41,780 bases of DNA from JBOHCT01 sp050699055 (lineage in GTDB: Bacteria > Actinomycetota > Actinomycetes > Streptosporangiales > JBOHCT01). The DNA is taken from the NCBI GenBank assembly GCA_050699055.1, contig JBOHCT010000009.1, positions 1-41,780 of the forward strand, in the 5' to 3' direction. Within the stretch, counting starts at the first letter, position 1. Every line of letters begins with the position of its first letter. The translations under genes and the position numbers were made by a program. The notes beneath the pieces were generated by a model, which saw only the letters and a list, made by a program, of their open reading frames with translations, did no database searches and was not told the DNA's origin. Positions 16,325 through 24,349 of this stretch are shown piece by piece.

Positions 16325-18355
16325 GGTCACCTGCGGTACCGCCTGTGCCTGCGGACGTTCTCCGCCCAGGAGTCCTCGACCGTGCTCGGCAGTCCCGTCG
16401 CCTACGAGCTGCCCGCGCTGCCGGGTCTCGGCTACCTCAAGGTCGACACCGAGATGAGCCGCTTCAAGGCCGCGCTCGTCTCGTTGCCGCACCGACCCCC
16501 GACCCCAGAGACCGAGCAGGTGGCCGTGGCGAGCGTGCTGCGGCAGTTCGCGCTCGCCGCAGACCGTTCCGAGCACCCCAGCGCGACCGCGAGCGACCCG
16601 GGCGCGGGCCGCGAGAGTGAGCTCGACGTCGTCGTACGCCGCATGGTCGAGGCGGGGCCGACAGCCGACCGCATCAGGTGTGGCTGTCTCCGCTGCCCGC
16701 GGCGCTCACCCTCGGCCGGCTCGCCGAACGCTACCCCGACGCCGAAGGGCCCGCGGATCGGCTGGCCGCGACGGTCGGGCTGCTCGACCTGCCCGCACGA
16801 CAGCAGCAGGGGCCGCTGGTCTTCGACTTCTCCGGCGCGGGTGGCAACCTCGCCGTCGCCGGCGCGCCCCGCATGGGCAAGAGCACCCTGCTGCGCACTG
16901 TCATGACCACCCTCGCCCACGGCCATCGGCCCGACGAGGTGCAGTTCTACTGCGTCGACTTCGGAGGCGGGGCGCTGCACCCGCTCGCCGAGCTACCGCA
17001 CGTCGGCGCCGTTGTCGGGCGCGGTGAACCGGAAACGGTGGCCCGGCTGCTGCGCGAGGCCCGTTCGATCATCGACGACAGGGCCGCCGCCTTCCGCGAG
17101 TACGCCGTGGGCTCGCTCGACGCTCTCCGGCGTAAGACCGGAGGGAACGTCTCGGGCGTATCGCTCGCCGAGGTGTTCCTGCTGATCGACAACGTCGGGC
17201 TGATGCGCACGGCCTTCCCCGAGCTCGAGATGGAGGTCGGCGAGATCGCCAGCTCCGGGCTGCAGTACGGCGTCCATGTGGTCGTCGCGGCGGGCCGCTG
17301 GCTCGACGTGCGCCCGAGCCTGCTCGACGCGATCAGCACCCGTGTCGAGCTCCGCCTCAACGACCCGGTCGACAGCCAGTGCGGCAGGGCGGTCGCCTCG
17401 ACCGTCCCCACCGACGTCCCGGGACGCGGCCTCACCCGCGACGGGAAGCACTTCCAGGTCGCGCTCCCCGCTTTCGCCGACGCGGAGCGCGTGCACGAGG
17501 ACGCGGAGCTGGAGAGTCTCGTCGAGGACGCGGAGAACCGTGCCGCTGGGACGCGCGCCCCCCCGCATCATGCCGCTGCCCGAGAAACTGCACGCCGCTG
17601 CCCTACCGAGACTGGCCGCCGCGGCCGGCAACCCGCCGGCGAGTCCGCAGCCTGGCTCCTTCCTGCTCGGGGTGGAGGATTTCCGGTCGCGTCCCGTGTA
17701 CCTCGGCCTGCTGGCGCGCGGCAGCCATCTGCTGATGTACGGCGACGGCGGATCCGGGCGCACCACCCTGCTGCGGCGCGTACTCGAATATGTGGCGGCC
17801 ACCCGCGACCCGACCGAGGTGCGGCTGCACATCGTCGGTGTCGGCCGCGACCTGATCCAGTACGCCGACACGCCGCACACCGAGGCGTACGCGTTCACCG
17901 CGACGACGGCGAACACCGTTGCCGCGAACCTCGTCGGCGAGCTCGGCAAAAGGCTTCCTCCCGAGACGCTCTCGCCTGCCGAGCTGCGCGCGGGCCGCTG
18001 GTTGTCGGGCCCCGAACACGTCCTGCTCGTCGATGACTACGACCTCACGCTCGGCCCGACCGGCAGCCCGCTCACCCCGCTCGTCGATCTGCTCGGCATG
18101 GCACAGGACATCGGCCTCCACGTGATCCTCGCGCGGCGGGTCGCCGGGGCGCAGCGCGCGGCCTTCGAGGCGTTCGGCCAGCGGGTGCGCGAGATCGGGG
18201 CGACCGGTCTCATCATGTCAGGCAGCCCGACCGAGGGTCCCGTCCTCGAGAGCCAGTCGGCCCGCGTGCAGCCACCGGGACGGGGTTTCTTCGTCCGGCG
18301 CGGCCAGCGAACCTCACTCGTGCAGTGCTGCCTCGACGAGGGGGAGGCTCCGTGA
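16325..18355 (+). pseudogene. eccC: Remnant of type VII secretion ATPase EccC (C-terminal part, two frameshifts)
   Basis: EccC is the FtsK/SpoIIIE-type motor of type VII (ESX) secretion, with N-terminal membrane helices and three ATPase domains. Here the membrane helices and most of domain 1 are missing: homology begins at LRYRLCLRTFSAQESSTVLG (~16331). A frameshift near 16672-16680 leads into domain 2 with Walker A GAPRMGKSTLLR and the Walker B-like VFLLIDNVG. A second shift at the C7 run 17558-17564, one C too many, leads into domain 3 with its degenerate P-loop YGDGGSGRTTLLRR and LLVDDYD. The end at 18355 is natural and overlaps the eccD start. No EsxA/B, eccB, eccE or mycP is present. It is a decayed locus, not a working secretion system. 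Confidence 0.85.
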
Positions 18356-18480
18356 ACCCCAGCAAGGTGCTGCTCGTCACCCTCGTCGGGCCGTCCGGGC
18401 AGGTCGATGTGGCGGTACGCGTCGACCTCCCGGCCGTCGAGCTGCTGCCGGCGTTCATGGAGCTGGTGGGCGACCGTCTG
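18352..18480 (+). pseudogene. eccD: Stub of EccD (ubiquitin-like N-terminal domain)
   Basis: A GTG at 18352 overlaps the eccC stop as GTGA, the usual eccC-eccD coupling. About 40 codons encode a beta-strand-rich start (KVLLVTLVGPSGQVDVAVRV, then LPAVELLPAFMELVGD), resembling the YukD/ubiquitin-like N-terminal domain of EccD, the type VII membrane channel. Homology stops near 18475, where unrelated sequence begins; the frame itself ends at 18537. The 11 transmembrane helices are absent. Confidence 0.7.
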
Positions 18481-18850
18481 ATGTCGTTGCTGATCATGTC
18501 GCCTTCGAGGTCGAGTGCATCGACCGGATGTACCTGAGTGTGTATGTGCCGCGGCTGCAGTACGCGGCCGGGATCGTGGGCTATGTTCACCAGCAGTTGG
18601 GTCTGCCGGTCGCGTCTACTGCGCCGCTGGGCAAGATCACCGACGGGTTCAGCGCCGCGGTCCGCCGCTTCGCGCGTGAGCAGAGTGTGCCGTGGGTGGA
18701 CTTCATCAAGGGACAGCGCGAGGACGAGGTGATGCATGAGCATCTAGCCGCGTTCGAGGCCGCTGGCCACCGTGAGGGGGTGTTGTTCATCGGGCGGGCG
18801 CAGGAGAAGACCGCGCTGTTTCGCACCGAGAAGCGCCGCGACGCCGAGTA
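18477..18850 (+). pseudogene. N-terminal fragment of a conserved hypothetical protein
   Basis: The segment reads DHVAFEVECIDRMYLSVYVP, then RLQY, WVDFIKGQREDEVMHEHLA and GVLFIGRAQEKTALFRTEKR. I recognise it as the N-terminus of a large family of ~500-residue proteins found across Actinobacteria and other phyla, usually annotated hypothetical. Only ~120 residues remain. The 5' end is joined to the eccD stub near 18475, and the 3' end runs in frame into a quinone-reductase fragment near 18850. Function unknown; the family identification rests on memory of its motifs. Confidence 0.6.
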
Positions 18851-19579
18851 CCGGCTGTCCGACCTGTATGCCATGCGCTGGAACCCGGTGGTCGGCGGCG
18901 AGGACTTCGAGCACGACCCGACCCAGCGTCTGCACATCCTTCCAGAGTCCGAACGTGCCTACGAGTCCGGTGCATTGTCCGAGGACATTCGGGCTGAGCA
19001 GGATAAGCTCGGCTGGGCCGACACGCTGGTCGTGCAATTTCCGATGTGGTGGTTCGGCCCGCCGGCCATTCTCAAGGGCTGGTTCGACCGCCTTTTTGTC
19101 CAGGGCTTCGCCCAGGGAGTTCTCGATCCGCACACCGGCCGGGCACTTCGCTACGGAGACGGGGGGCTGGCGGGCAAACGTGCCATTGTCCTGGTGACTG
19201 TCGGCGCAGGTGGGGCCACGACTGGCCCCCGCGGGATACATGGCGACATCAACGAGATCCTGTTCCCCTTGCAACACGGCACGCTGTGGTACTCCGGCAT
19301 GTCCGTGGTCCCGCCGTTCGTCGTCAACGGCGCGAACAGAGTTTCCGAGGCCGCGTACCGAAGCGTCGTACTGGAGTTGCGACGACGGCTCCTCTCGTTG
19401 GCGACCAGCGCGACAATACCCTTCCGGCACCAGAACCTGGGGGACTCGACAAGCATCTTGTGCTGCGCCCGGAACTCGCGCCGGGTGAATTCGGCCTCAA
19501 GGTGCACCGGGCGCAAGAACCGTTTCCTGAAAGCCGGGAGACAGCAGTGACGGCGGCCATCGAGGCCGGACGCGGCTGA
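18850..19579 (+). pseudogene. Truncated, frameshifted NAD(P)H:quinone oxidoreductase (flavodoxin-2 fold)
   Basis: The segment from YRLSDLYAMRWNPVVGGEDF matches the Flavodoxin_2/NQO1-like family: FPMWWFGPPAILKGWFDRL (flavin/quinone region), GKRAIVLVTVGAG and the late SGMSVVPPFVV. The first ~40 residues, including the FMN phosphate-binding start, are gone and replaced by the preceding hypothetical-protein fragment. A one-base deletion around 19446-19447 (GACTCGAC where GACTACGAC would keep frame) shifts the C-terminus; in the other frame it continues LDKHLVLRPELAPGEFGL to a stop at 19579. Not expected to be functional. Confidence 0.75.
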
Positions 19580-19702
19580 TCTGCCCGCCAAGATCCCGGT
19601 CGATGGTCTGGACGGGCAGGATACGGCCGGCCGTGACCATAAGAACGGACCTTGGAGCTGACGGGGGCGTGGCGCCCACCGACAAGGCCCACTCGGGTGC
19701 CG

Positions 19703-20833
19703 CTACAGGCGCTCGGCGATGTAGTCGACGCAGGCGGTGAGCGCCTCGACGTCGTCGGGGTCCACCGCGGGGAACATGCCGATCCGCAGTTGGTTGCGGC
19801 CGAGCTTCCGGTAACCGGCGGTGTCGACGATCCCGCCCGCCCGGAGGACGTCGACGACGGAGTCGGCGTCGATCTCCCCGGCGAGATCGATGGTGCCGAC
19901 GACGTTCGACCGCTGTGCCGGGTCGGTGACGAAAGGCGCCGCGTACGGTGACTTCTCGGCCCAGCCGTACAGCCGGCCGGCCGAGTCCGCGGTCCGCTCG
20001 GTCGTCCACGGCAGCCCGCCCGCCGCGAGCATCCACTCGATCTGCTCGGCGAAGAGCAACAGCGTGGCCACGGCCGGGGTGTTGAGCGTCTGGTCCTTGC
20101 GCGAGTTCGTGATCGCGGTCATGACGTCGAGGAACGCCGGGATGTACCGCCCGCCCCCCGCGATCTCCTCGGCCCGTGCGATCGCCGCGGGGGACATGAG
20201 CGCCACCCAGAGTCCCCCGTCGGAGGCGAAGCACTTCTGCGGGGCGAAGTAGTAGACGTCGAAGTCCCCGGCCTCGACGGGGAGCCCGCCCGCGCCGCTC
20301 GTCGCATCGACGAGTACGAGGGCGCCGTCGGGGGTGCCGGCAACACGGCGGATCGGCATGGCCACGCCCGTGGAGGTCTCGTTGTGGGTCAGGGCGTAGG
20401 CATCGACGCCGCCCTCCGCCCGTGGCTCAGGGTGCGTGCCGTAGGCACTCTCGATCCGGCTGGGCTCGTCGAGCCACGGCGCCGCGGCCGCCGCCTGCGC
20501 GAACTTCTCGGAGAACTCGCCGAAGACGAGGTGCTGGGACCGCTGTCGTACGAGCCCGAACGCGGCGGCCTCCCAGAAGGCCGTCGTGCCGCCGTTGCCC
20601 AGGACCACCTCGTAGCCGTCAGGAAGTTCGAACAGCGCCCGCAGTCCGTCGCGCACCCGCCGGACGACGGACTTGACCGGGGCCTGGCGGTGGGAGGTGC
20701 CGAGGTATGTCGCGCCCGAGTCGGCGAGCGCGCGGAGCTGCTCTGGTCGGACCTTCGAGGGGCCGGACCCGAACCGGCCGTCGGTCGGCTTGATGTTGTC
20801 GGGCAGAGTGATCGGAGGAACGTTGTCGGCCAC
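19703..20833 (-). CDS. serC: Phosphoserine aminotransferase
   Basis: A 376-residue class V PLP aminotransferase converting 3-phosphohydroxypyruvate and glutamate to phosphoserine and 2-oxoglutarate in serine synthesis (and PLP synthesis in some bacteria). The actinobacterial N-terminus LPDNIKPTDGRFGSGPSKVR, the PLP-lysine motif FAPQKCFASDGG and LGTSHRQAPVK are clear. The GTG at 20833 (ADNVPPITLP) is supported by TACCCT exactly 6 nt upstream; the frame extends 16 codons further without conservation. It is encoded next to citrate synthase and pdxH, whose cofactor product it uses. Confidence 0.95.
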   Translation of the reverse strand: MADNVPPITLPDNIKPTDGRFGSGPSKVRPEQLRALADSGATYLGTSHRQAPVKSVVRRVRDGLRALFELPDGYEVVLGNGGTTAFWEAAAFGLVRQRSQHLVFGEFSEKFAQAAAAAPWLDEPSRIESAYGTHPEPRAEGGVDAYALTHNETSTGVAMPIRRVAGTPDGALVLVDATSGAGGLPVEAGDFDVYYFAPQKCFASDGGLWVALMSPAAIARAEEIAGGGRYIPAFLDVMTAITNSRKDQTLNTPAVATLLLFAEQIEWMLAAGGLPWTTERTADSAGRLYGWAEKSPYAAPFVTDPAQRSNVVGTIDLAGEIDADSVVDVLRAGGIVDTAGYRKLGRNQLRIGMFPAVDPDDVEALTACVDYIAERL

Positions 20834-20845
20834 GAACCGAGGGTA
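20834..20845 (-). promoter_or_regulatory. Leaderless promoter of serC
   Basis: TACCCT (20845 to 20840, minus strand), then 6 nt, then the GTG at 20833; transcription is expected to start at the start codon. Confidence 0.6.
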
Positions 20846-20949
20846 CGGGAAGCCGGCACTCGCCCGCGCCGCCTGGCCCACGGATCCGTTTCAGTGGTCC
20901 AGGGGCGTGGTTTCCCGCTGTTTTCGACCGCCAACGCGGATCTCCCTGA

Positions 20950-20979
20950 TCAGCCGAGCACGGTTCAGCCGAGCACGGT
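20950..20979 (-). repeat. Tandem 15-bp duplication of the citrate synthase 3' end
   Basis: TCAGCCGAGCACGGT is present twice in direct tandem. On the minus strand it reads Thr-Val-Leu-Gly-stop twice in the same frame, so the end of the citrate synthase gene, stop included, has been duplicated behind itself. Confidence 0.9.
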
Positions 20980-22065
20980 CTCCGCGCCCTTGACCGAGCT
21001 GGCTGGCCGTGTCCCTGGCCCGACGTAGTTGGCCCGTGGCCGGACCAGCCGTCCGGTGCGCTTCTGTTCCATGATGTGCGCGCTCCAGCCGCCCGTACGC
21101 GAGCAGGCGAACATCGTCGGGAACATGTGCGGCGGAATGTCGGCGAAGTCCAGCACGACCGCGGACCAGAACTCCACGTTCGTCGCCAGAACCCGGTCGG
21201 GATGGCGCTCCTTCAGCTCCTCCAACGCCGCCTGCTCCAGCGCCTCGGCGACCTCGACCCGCGGCGAGCCCAGCTCCTCGGCCGTACGCCGCAGCACGCG
21301 GGCGCGCGGGTCCTCCGCCCGGTACACGCGGTGGCCGAAGCCCATGAGCCGCTGACCCGAGTCGAGGAGACGCTTGACGTACGCCCGAGGGTCGTCGCTC
21401 CGCTCGACCTCGTCGAGCATGTGCAACACCCGCGAGGGAGCGCCGCCGTGCAGCGGGCCGGAGAGCGCGCCCACGGCCGCGGACACGCACGCCGGGACGT
21501 CCGCTCCCGTGGAGGCCACGACCCTGCCGGTGAACGTGGACGCGTTCATTCCGTGCTCCGCGGCGGAGACGAAGTACGCGTCGACCGCACGTACGTGGTC
21601 GGGGTCAGGCTCGCCACGCCAGCGGATCATGAACTGCTCGGTGATCGATTCTCCTTCGGTGACCCGGTCCTGCGGCACCATGGGTTTGCCGACCCCGCGC
21701 GCCGACTGTGCGACGAACGACAGCGCCGACACCGAGGTACGGGCGAGGTCGTCGCGTGTCTGCTGCTCGTCGATGTCGAGCAGCTGGTGCATGCCGCGCG
21801 TCGACGCGAGCGTCGCCAGTGCGGTCTGCAGATCGACGCGGATGTCGCTGGTGCGTACGGGAAGCGGGACCGGCTCCTCGTGCGGCAGCCCCGGGGTGAA
21901 GGCGTCGTCGACGAGCAGCCCCCAGACGCGTCCGAAAGAGACGTGGCCGACGAGCTCTTCGATGTCGACGCCGCGATATCGCAGCGAGCCGCCCGCCTTG
22001 TCAGGCTCCGCGATCTCGGTCTCGAACGCGACGACTCCCTCGAGACCCGGCTTGAACTCGGACAT
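20965..22065 (-). CDS. citA: Citrate synthase (citrate synthase 2 / CitA type)
   Basis: A 366-residue enzyme condensing acetyl-CoA and oxaloacetate to citrate. Core motifs are GSLRYRGVDIEEL at the N-terminus, GPLHGGAPSRVL and MGFGHRVYRAEDPRA (active-site histidines) and FSAVVLDFADIP-like sequence (here FWSAVVLDFADIP) with the catalytic Asp. The short form without an N-terminal extension fits the actinobacterial second citrate synthase beside serC and pdxH. The ATG at 22065 has GGAGG 9 nt upstream (22075-22079). The 3' end carries a tandem duplication just beyond the stop. It is divergent from pdxH. Confidence 0.94.
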   Translation of the reverse strand: MSEFKPGLEGVVAFETEIAEPDKAGGSLRYRGVDIEELVGHVSFGRVWGLLVDDAFTPGLPHEEPVPLPVRTSDIRVDLQTALATLASTRGMHQLLDIDEQQTRDDLARTSVSALSFVAQSARGVGKPMVPQDRVTEGESITEQFMIRWRGEPDPDHVRAVDAYFVSAAEHGMNASTFTGRVVASTGADVPACVSAAVGALSGPLHGGAPSRVLHMLDEVERSDDPRAYVKRLLDSGQRLMGFGHRVYRAEDPRARVLRRTAEELGSPRVEVAEALEQAALEELKERHPDRVLATNVEFWSAVVLDFADIPPHMFPTMFACSRTGGWSAHIMEQKRTGRLVRPRANYVGPGTRPASSVKGAETVLG

Positions 22066-22120
22066 CTCTGGGTGCCTCCGTCTCCTCGACTCATCTCAAT
22101 ATGGTCTGGGCCATTGAATC
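22066..22120. promoter_or_regulatory. Divergent citA-pdxH promoter region
   Basis: A short AT-richer stretch, TCAATATGGT, lies between the two genes. TATGGT at 22100-22105 is a -10 candidate for pdxH (expected start near 22112). An imperfect inverted repeat (CAATATGG / CCATTG, ~22097-22116) could be an operator. The minus-strand citA promoter must lie in the same 55 bp. Confidence 0.4.
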
Positions 22121-22819
22121 GTGTCCTCCCTCATGATGTCTCGCCCCGCTGGTCGCGAGAGGATGCGGGTCGTGGACGTACGTGACCGCGCCGCGTGGCG
22201 GGAGGCGGGTGGGGAGGTCGGGCTCGATGTCGCTGGCCTCGCCGCGGACCCTCTCGCGCAGTTCTCCGTGTGGTTTCGCGAGGTGGCCGGCTGCGGGCTG
22301 AGCGAGCCGGAGGCGATGGTGCTCGCGACAGCGTGCGCCGACGGCCGGCCGAGCGCCCGTACCGTGCTGCTGAAGGACGTCGACGGGCGTGGCTTCGTCT
22401 TCTACACCAACTACGGGTCCCGAAAGGGTAGAGAACTTACGGAGAACCCGCGGGCGAGCGCGGTCTTCCCCTGGCACGCCGTTCGGCGCCAGGTCGTGGT
22501 CGTGGGCGACGTGGAGCGGCTCCCTCGTGACGACAGCGAGCGCTATTTCCGTAGCCGGCCGCGAGGGTCCCAACTCGGCGCCTGGGCGAGCCACCAGTCG
22601 TCGGTGATCGCGTCGCGGGACGCCCTGGAGCGCCGCTACGCCGCGTACGAGCGTCGCTGGCCCGACGGCGAGGAGATCCCACTGCCCGACCACTGGGGAG
22701 GCTTCAGGATCATTCCCGTGACGGTGGAGTTCTGGCACGGCAGGCCGAACCGGCTGCACGACCGTCTGCGCTACCGCCGCGAAGGAGACGGCTGGGCGGT
22801 CGACCGCCTCTCCCCATGA
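22121..22819 (+). CDS. pdxH: Pyridoxamine 5'-phosphate oxidase
   Basis: An FMN-dependent enzyme oxidising pyridoxine or pyridoxamine phosphate to PLP. Conserved blocks are DPLAQFSVWFREV, ARTVLLKDVDGRGFVFYTNY, SRKGRELTENPRASAVFPW and the C-terminal VEFWHGRPNRLHDR, complete to the end. From GTG 22121 the product is 232 residues; ATG 22163 (218 residues, MRVVDVRDRAAW) is an equally reasonable start, since conservation begins after it. Location divergent from citrate synthase and near serC, a PLP enzyme, is a common actinobacterial arrangement. Confidence 0.93.
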   Translation: MSSLMMSRPAGRERMRVVDVRDRAAWREAGGEVGLDVAGLAADPLAQFSVWFREVAGCGLSEPEAMVLATACADGRPSARTVLLKDVDGRGFVFYTNYGSRKGRELTENPRASAVFPWHAVRRQVVVVGDVERLPRDDSERYFRSRPRGSQLGAWASHQSSVIASRDALERRYAAYERRWPDGEEIPLPDHWGGFRIIPVTVEFWHGRPNRLHDRLRYRREGDGWAVDRLSP

Positions 22820-22834
22820 ACCCGCGCGCATGCC

Positions 22835-23557
22835 TCAGCGGGGATAGATCCAGGTCGCCTGGGCCCGCGCCAGGACGCGGCCGTCGTCGTCGTACAGGGT
22901 CGTGGTGGTGTACGCCTTCCGCCCCTCACGTCCGAGCAGCCGGCCCATGATGACGCAGCGCTCGCCCGCCGAGGGGGCCTGGTCGACGAGCGCGGTCATC
23001 CGCCCGAGCAACACGAGCCTGTCGTGCTCGAACGTCCATACCCCCGGGCAGTCGAGCGCCGCCCACACCACGGCATCGTCGACCGTGCCGTCGGTACCCT
23101 CGCAGGCGAGCGTGTCGTCGGATCTCAGCGGGCAGGCGACGATGCCATCGGAGCCGTCCCCGACCGGGCTCGGGGCGAGCCGGAGGCCGTCGGTCCGGTG
23201 TTGGCCGCAGACGAAGCAGTGCGGCGCGGGGTTGGCCGCGTACCCGGGGAACGCCTCCGCCGCGGCGGAGGCGACCTCGAAGGACACCGGGTCGACCGGG
23301 TCGCCGGACAGCGTGTCGGGCGCGGCCTCGGCGACGAGCGTGTCGTCGTGCAGCAGCCGGGCACCCCGCCCGCGCCTCTCCACGCGCAGCGGCGTATCCA
23401 GCGGTGGCGGGCGGTGCAGGGTCACCGTGACGGCTCCCTTACGGCGTACGTACGAGGCGAGGCGGCCGGCGACGTACCCGCCGTTGGCGGAGTCCGTCGG
23501 TCCGTTGAATCGCGCCGGGATGGTGAGTGGGCCCACTCGCGGGTCAGCTGGCGTCAT
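22835..23557 (-). CDS. Hotdog-fold thioesterase-like protein
   Basis: A 240-residue soluble protein resembling the acyl-CoA thioesterase/hotdog superfamily: GPTDSANGGYVAGRLA near the N-terminus (acyl-binding helix with Asn-Gly-Gly), then HCFVCGQHRTDGLRL, a Cys-x-x-Cys segment often seen in this actinobacterial subgroup, and the C-terminal strand pair KAYTTTTLYDDDGRVLARA. Substrate unknown. Its ATG (23557) overlaps the stop of the uracil-DNA glycosylase gene as ATGA, so the two are translationally coupled although their roles look unrelated. Confidence 0.75.
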   Translation of the reverse strand: MTPADPRVGPLTIPARFNGPTDSANGGYVAGRLASYVRRKGAVTVTLHRPPPLDTPLRVERRGRGARLLHDDTLVAEAAPDTLSGDPVDPVSFEVASAAAEAFPGYAANPAPHCFVCGQHRTDGLRLAPSPVGDGSDGIVACPLRSDDTLACEGTDGTVDDAVVWAALDCPGVWTFEHDRLVLLGRMTALVDQAPSAGERCVIMGRLLGREGRKAYTTTTLYDDDGRVLARAQATWIYPR

Positions 23558-24210
23558 GCGGCGAGGACCTCGGCGGCGACCCGCAGGTCGGAGACGAGAC
23601 CCTGGTAGGCGGCCTCTCGCCGCTCCTCATCCGCGCGCAGTACGGCCGACGGGTGGATGGTCGCGACAGCGAAGGTGTTCTGCCTCGCCGCGTCCTCCTC
23701 GTCGAGTGGTGGGCGCGGCAGCAGCAGCCCGCGCTGCTTGGTGACACGGAAGGAGGCCCCGAACAGCGCCCGGCCAGCGGTCGCCCCGAGCGACACGACG
23801 ATCTCCGGGTCGAGGACGGCGAGCTCAGCGACCAGCCACGGCTTGCAGGCCTGGATCTCCAGCGCCGTCGGTGTCTGGTGGATGCGCCGCTTGCCGGGTG
23901 CGCTGCGGGTGAACTTGAAGTGCTTGACGGCGTTGGTGACGTACGCCTTGGTGCGGTCGATGTCCGCCTCCTCGAGGGCACGATCGAGGACCTTGCCGGC
24001 CGGGCCGACGAACGGCATGCCCTGGCGGTCCTCCTGGTCCCCGGGCTGTTCGCCGACTAGCATCACCCGGGCGGTCGCGGCCCCGGCGCTGAACACGGTC
24101 TGCGTGGCCGGCTCGTACAGGTCGCAGCCGCGGCAGGACGCCGCGGCCCTGCGCAACCCGTCGAGGTCGGCGCCGCCTGGAACGAACGGTGCGGCGGTGG
24201 GGCTGGCCAT
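23554..24210 (-). CDS. UdgX-type uracil-DNA glycosylase
   Basis: A 218-residue member of uracil-DNA glycosylase family 4/UdgX. The active-site motif GEQPGDQED is at about 53-61, the signature insert KRRIH ends at His111, and ATIHPSAVLR is the C-terminal motif. Cysteines C26 and C29 (SCRGCDLY) and later cysteines are suited to an iron-sulfur cluster. In mycobacterial UdgX the histidine of KRRIH forms a covalent bond with the deoxyribose after uracil removal, giving a suicide-type DNA adduct; the motif is intact here. TACGGT exactly 6 nt before the ATG at 24210 indicates a leaderless mRNA. It is coupled to the hotdog gene. Confidence 0.92.
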   Translation of the reverse strand: MASPTAAPFVPGGADLDGLRRAAASCRGCDLYEPATQTVFSAGAATARVMLVGEQPGDQEDRQGMPFVGPAGKVLDRALEEADIDRTKAYVTNAVKHFKFTRSAPGKRRIHQTPTALEIQACKPWLVAELAVLDPEIVVSLGATAGRALFGASFRVTKQRGLLLPRPPLDEEDAARQNTFAVATIHPSAVLRADEERREAAYQGLVSDLRVAAEVLAA

Positions 24211-24222
24211 AGCCGCACCGTA
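24211..24222 (-). promoter_or_regulatory. Leaderless promoter of the UdgX gene
   Basis: TACGGT (24222 to 24217, minus strand), then 6 nt, then the ATG at 24210. Confidence 0.6.
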
Positions 24223-24233
24223 GCGCGTCCCTC

Positions 24234-24264
24234 AGCTTGTTTGTGAACCTCGCGGCCGTCGGCC
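24234..24264 (+). repeat. Dispersed intergenic repeat, copy 1
   Basis: A 31-bp sequence beginning AGCTTGTTTGTGAACCTCGC recurs at 31228-31258 with one mismatch. Here it lies between the divergent udgX and dtxR-family genes and is followed by a GGCCCTTCGGGCC hairpin with a UUCG loop. Confidence 0.8.
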
Positions 24265-24286
24265 CTTCGGGCCTCCTGAAGCGTGC

Positions 24287-24301
24287 TGAGAACGATTCTC
24301 A
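24287..24301. promoter_or_regulatory. Fur/Zur-like palindrome upstream of the DtxR-family gene
   Basis: TGAGAACGATTCTCA: arms TGAGAA and TTCTCA around CGA. It resembles the TGAnAAnnnTTnTCA pattern of Fur/Zur-type metal boxes rather than a DtxR iron box. It overlaps the place of the -35 for a TAGCAT -10 candidate at 24321-24326, so binding would block transcription of the metalloregulator gene. The binding protein is inferred, not known. Confidence 0.55.
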
Positions 24302-24349
24302 CCTGGCGGTCGGCTCGACGTAGCATTTGTGGCGAAGGGAAGGGGAGCC

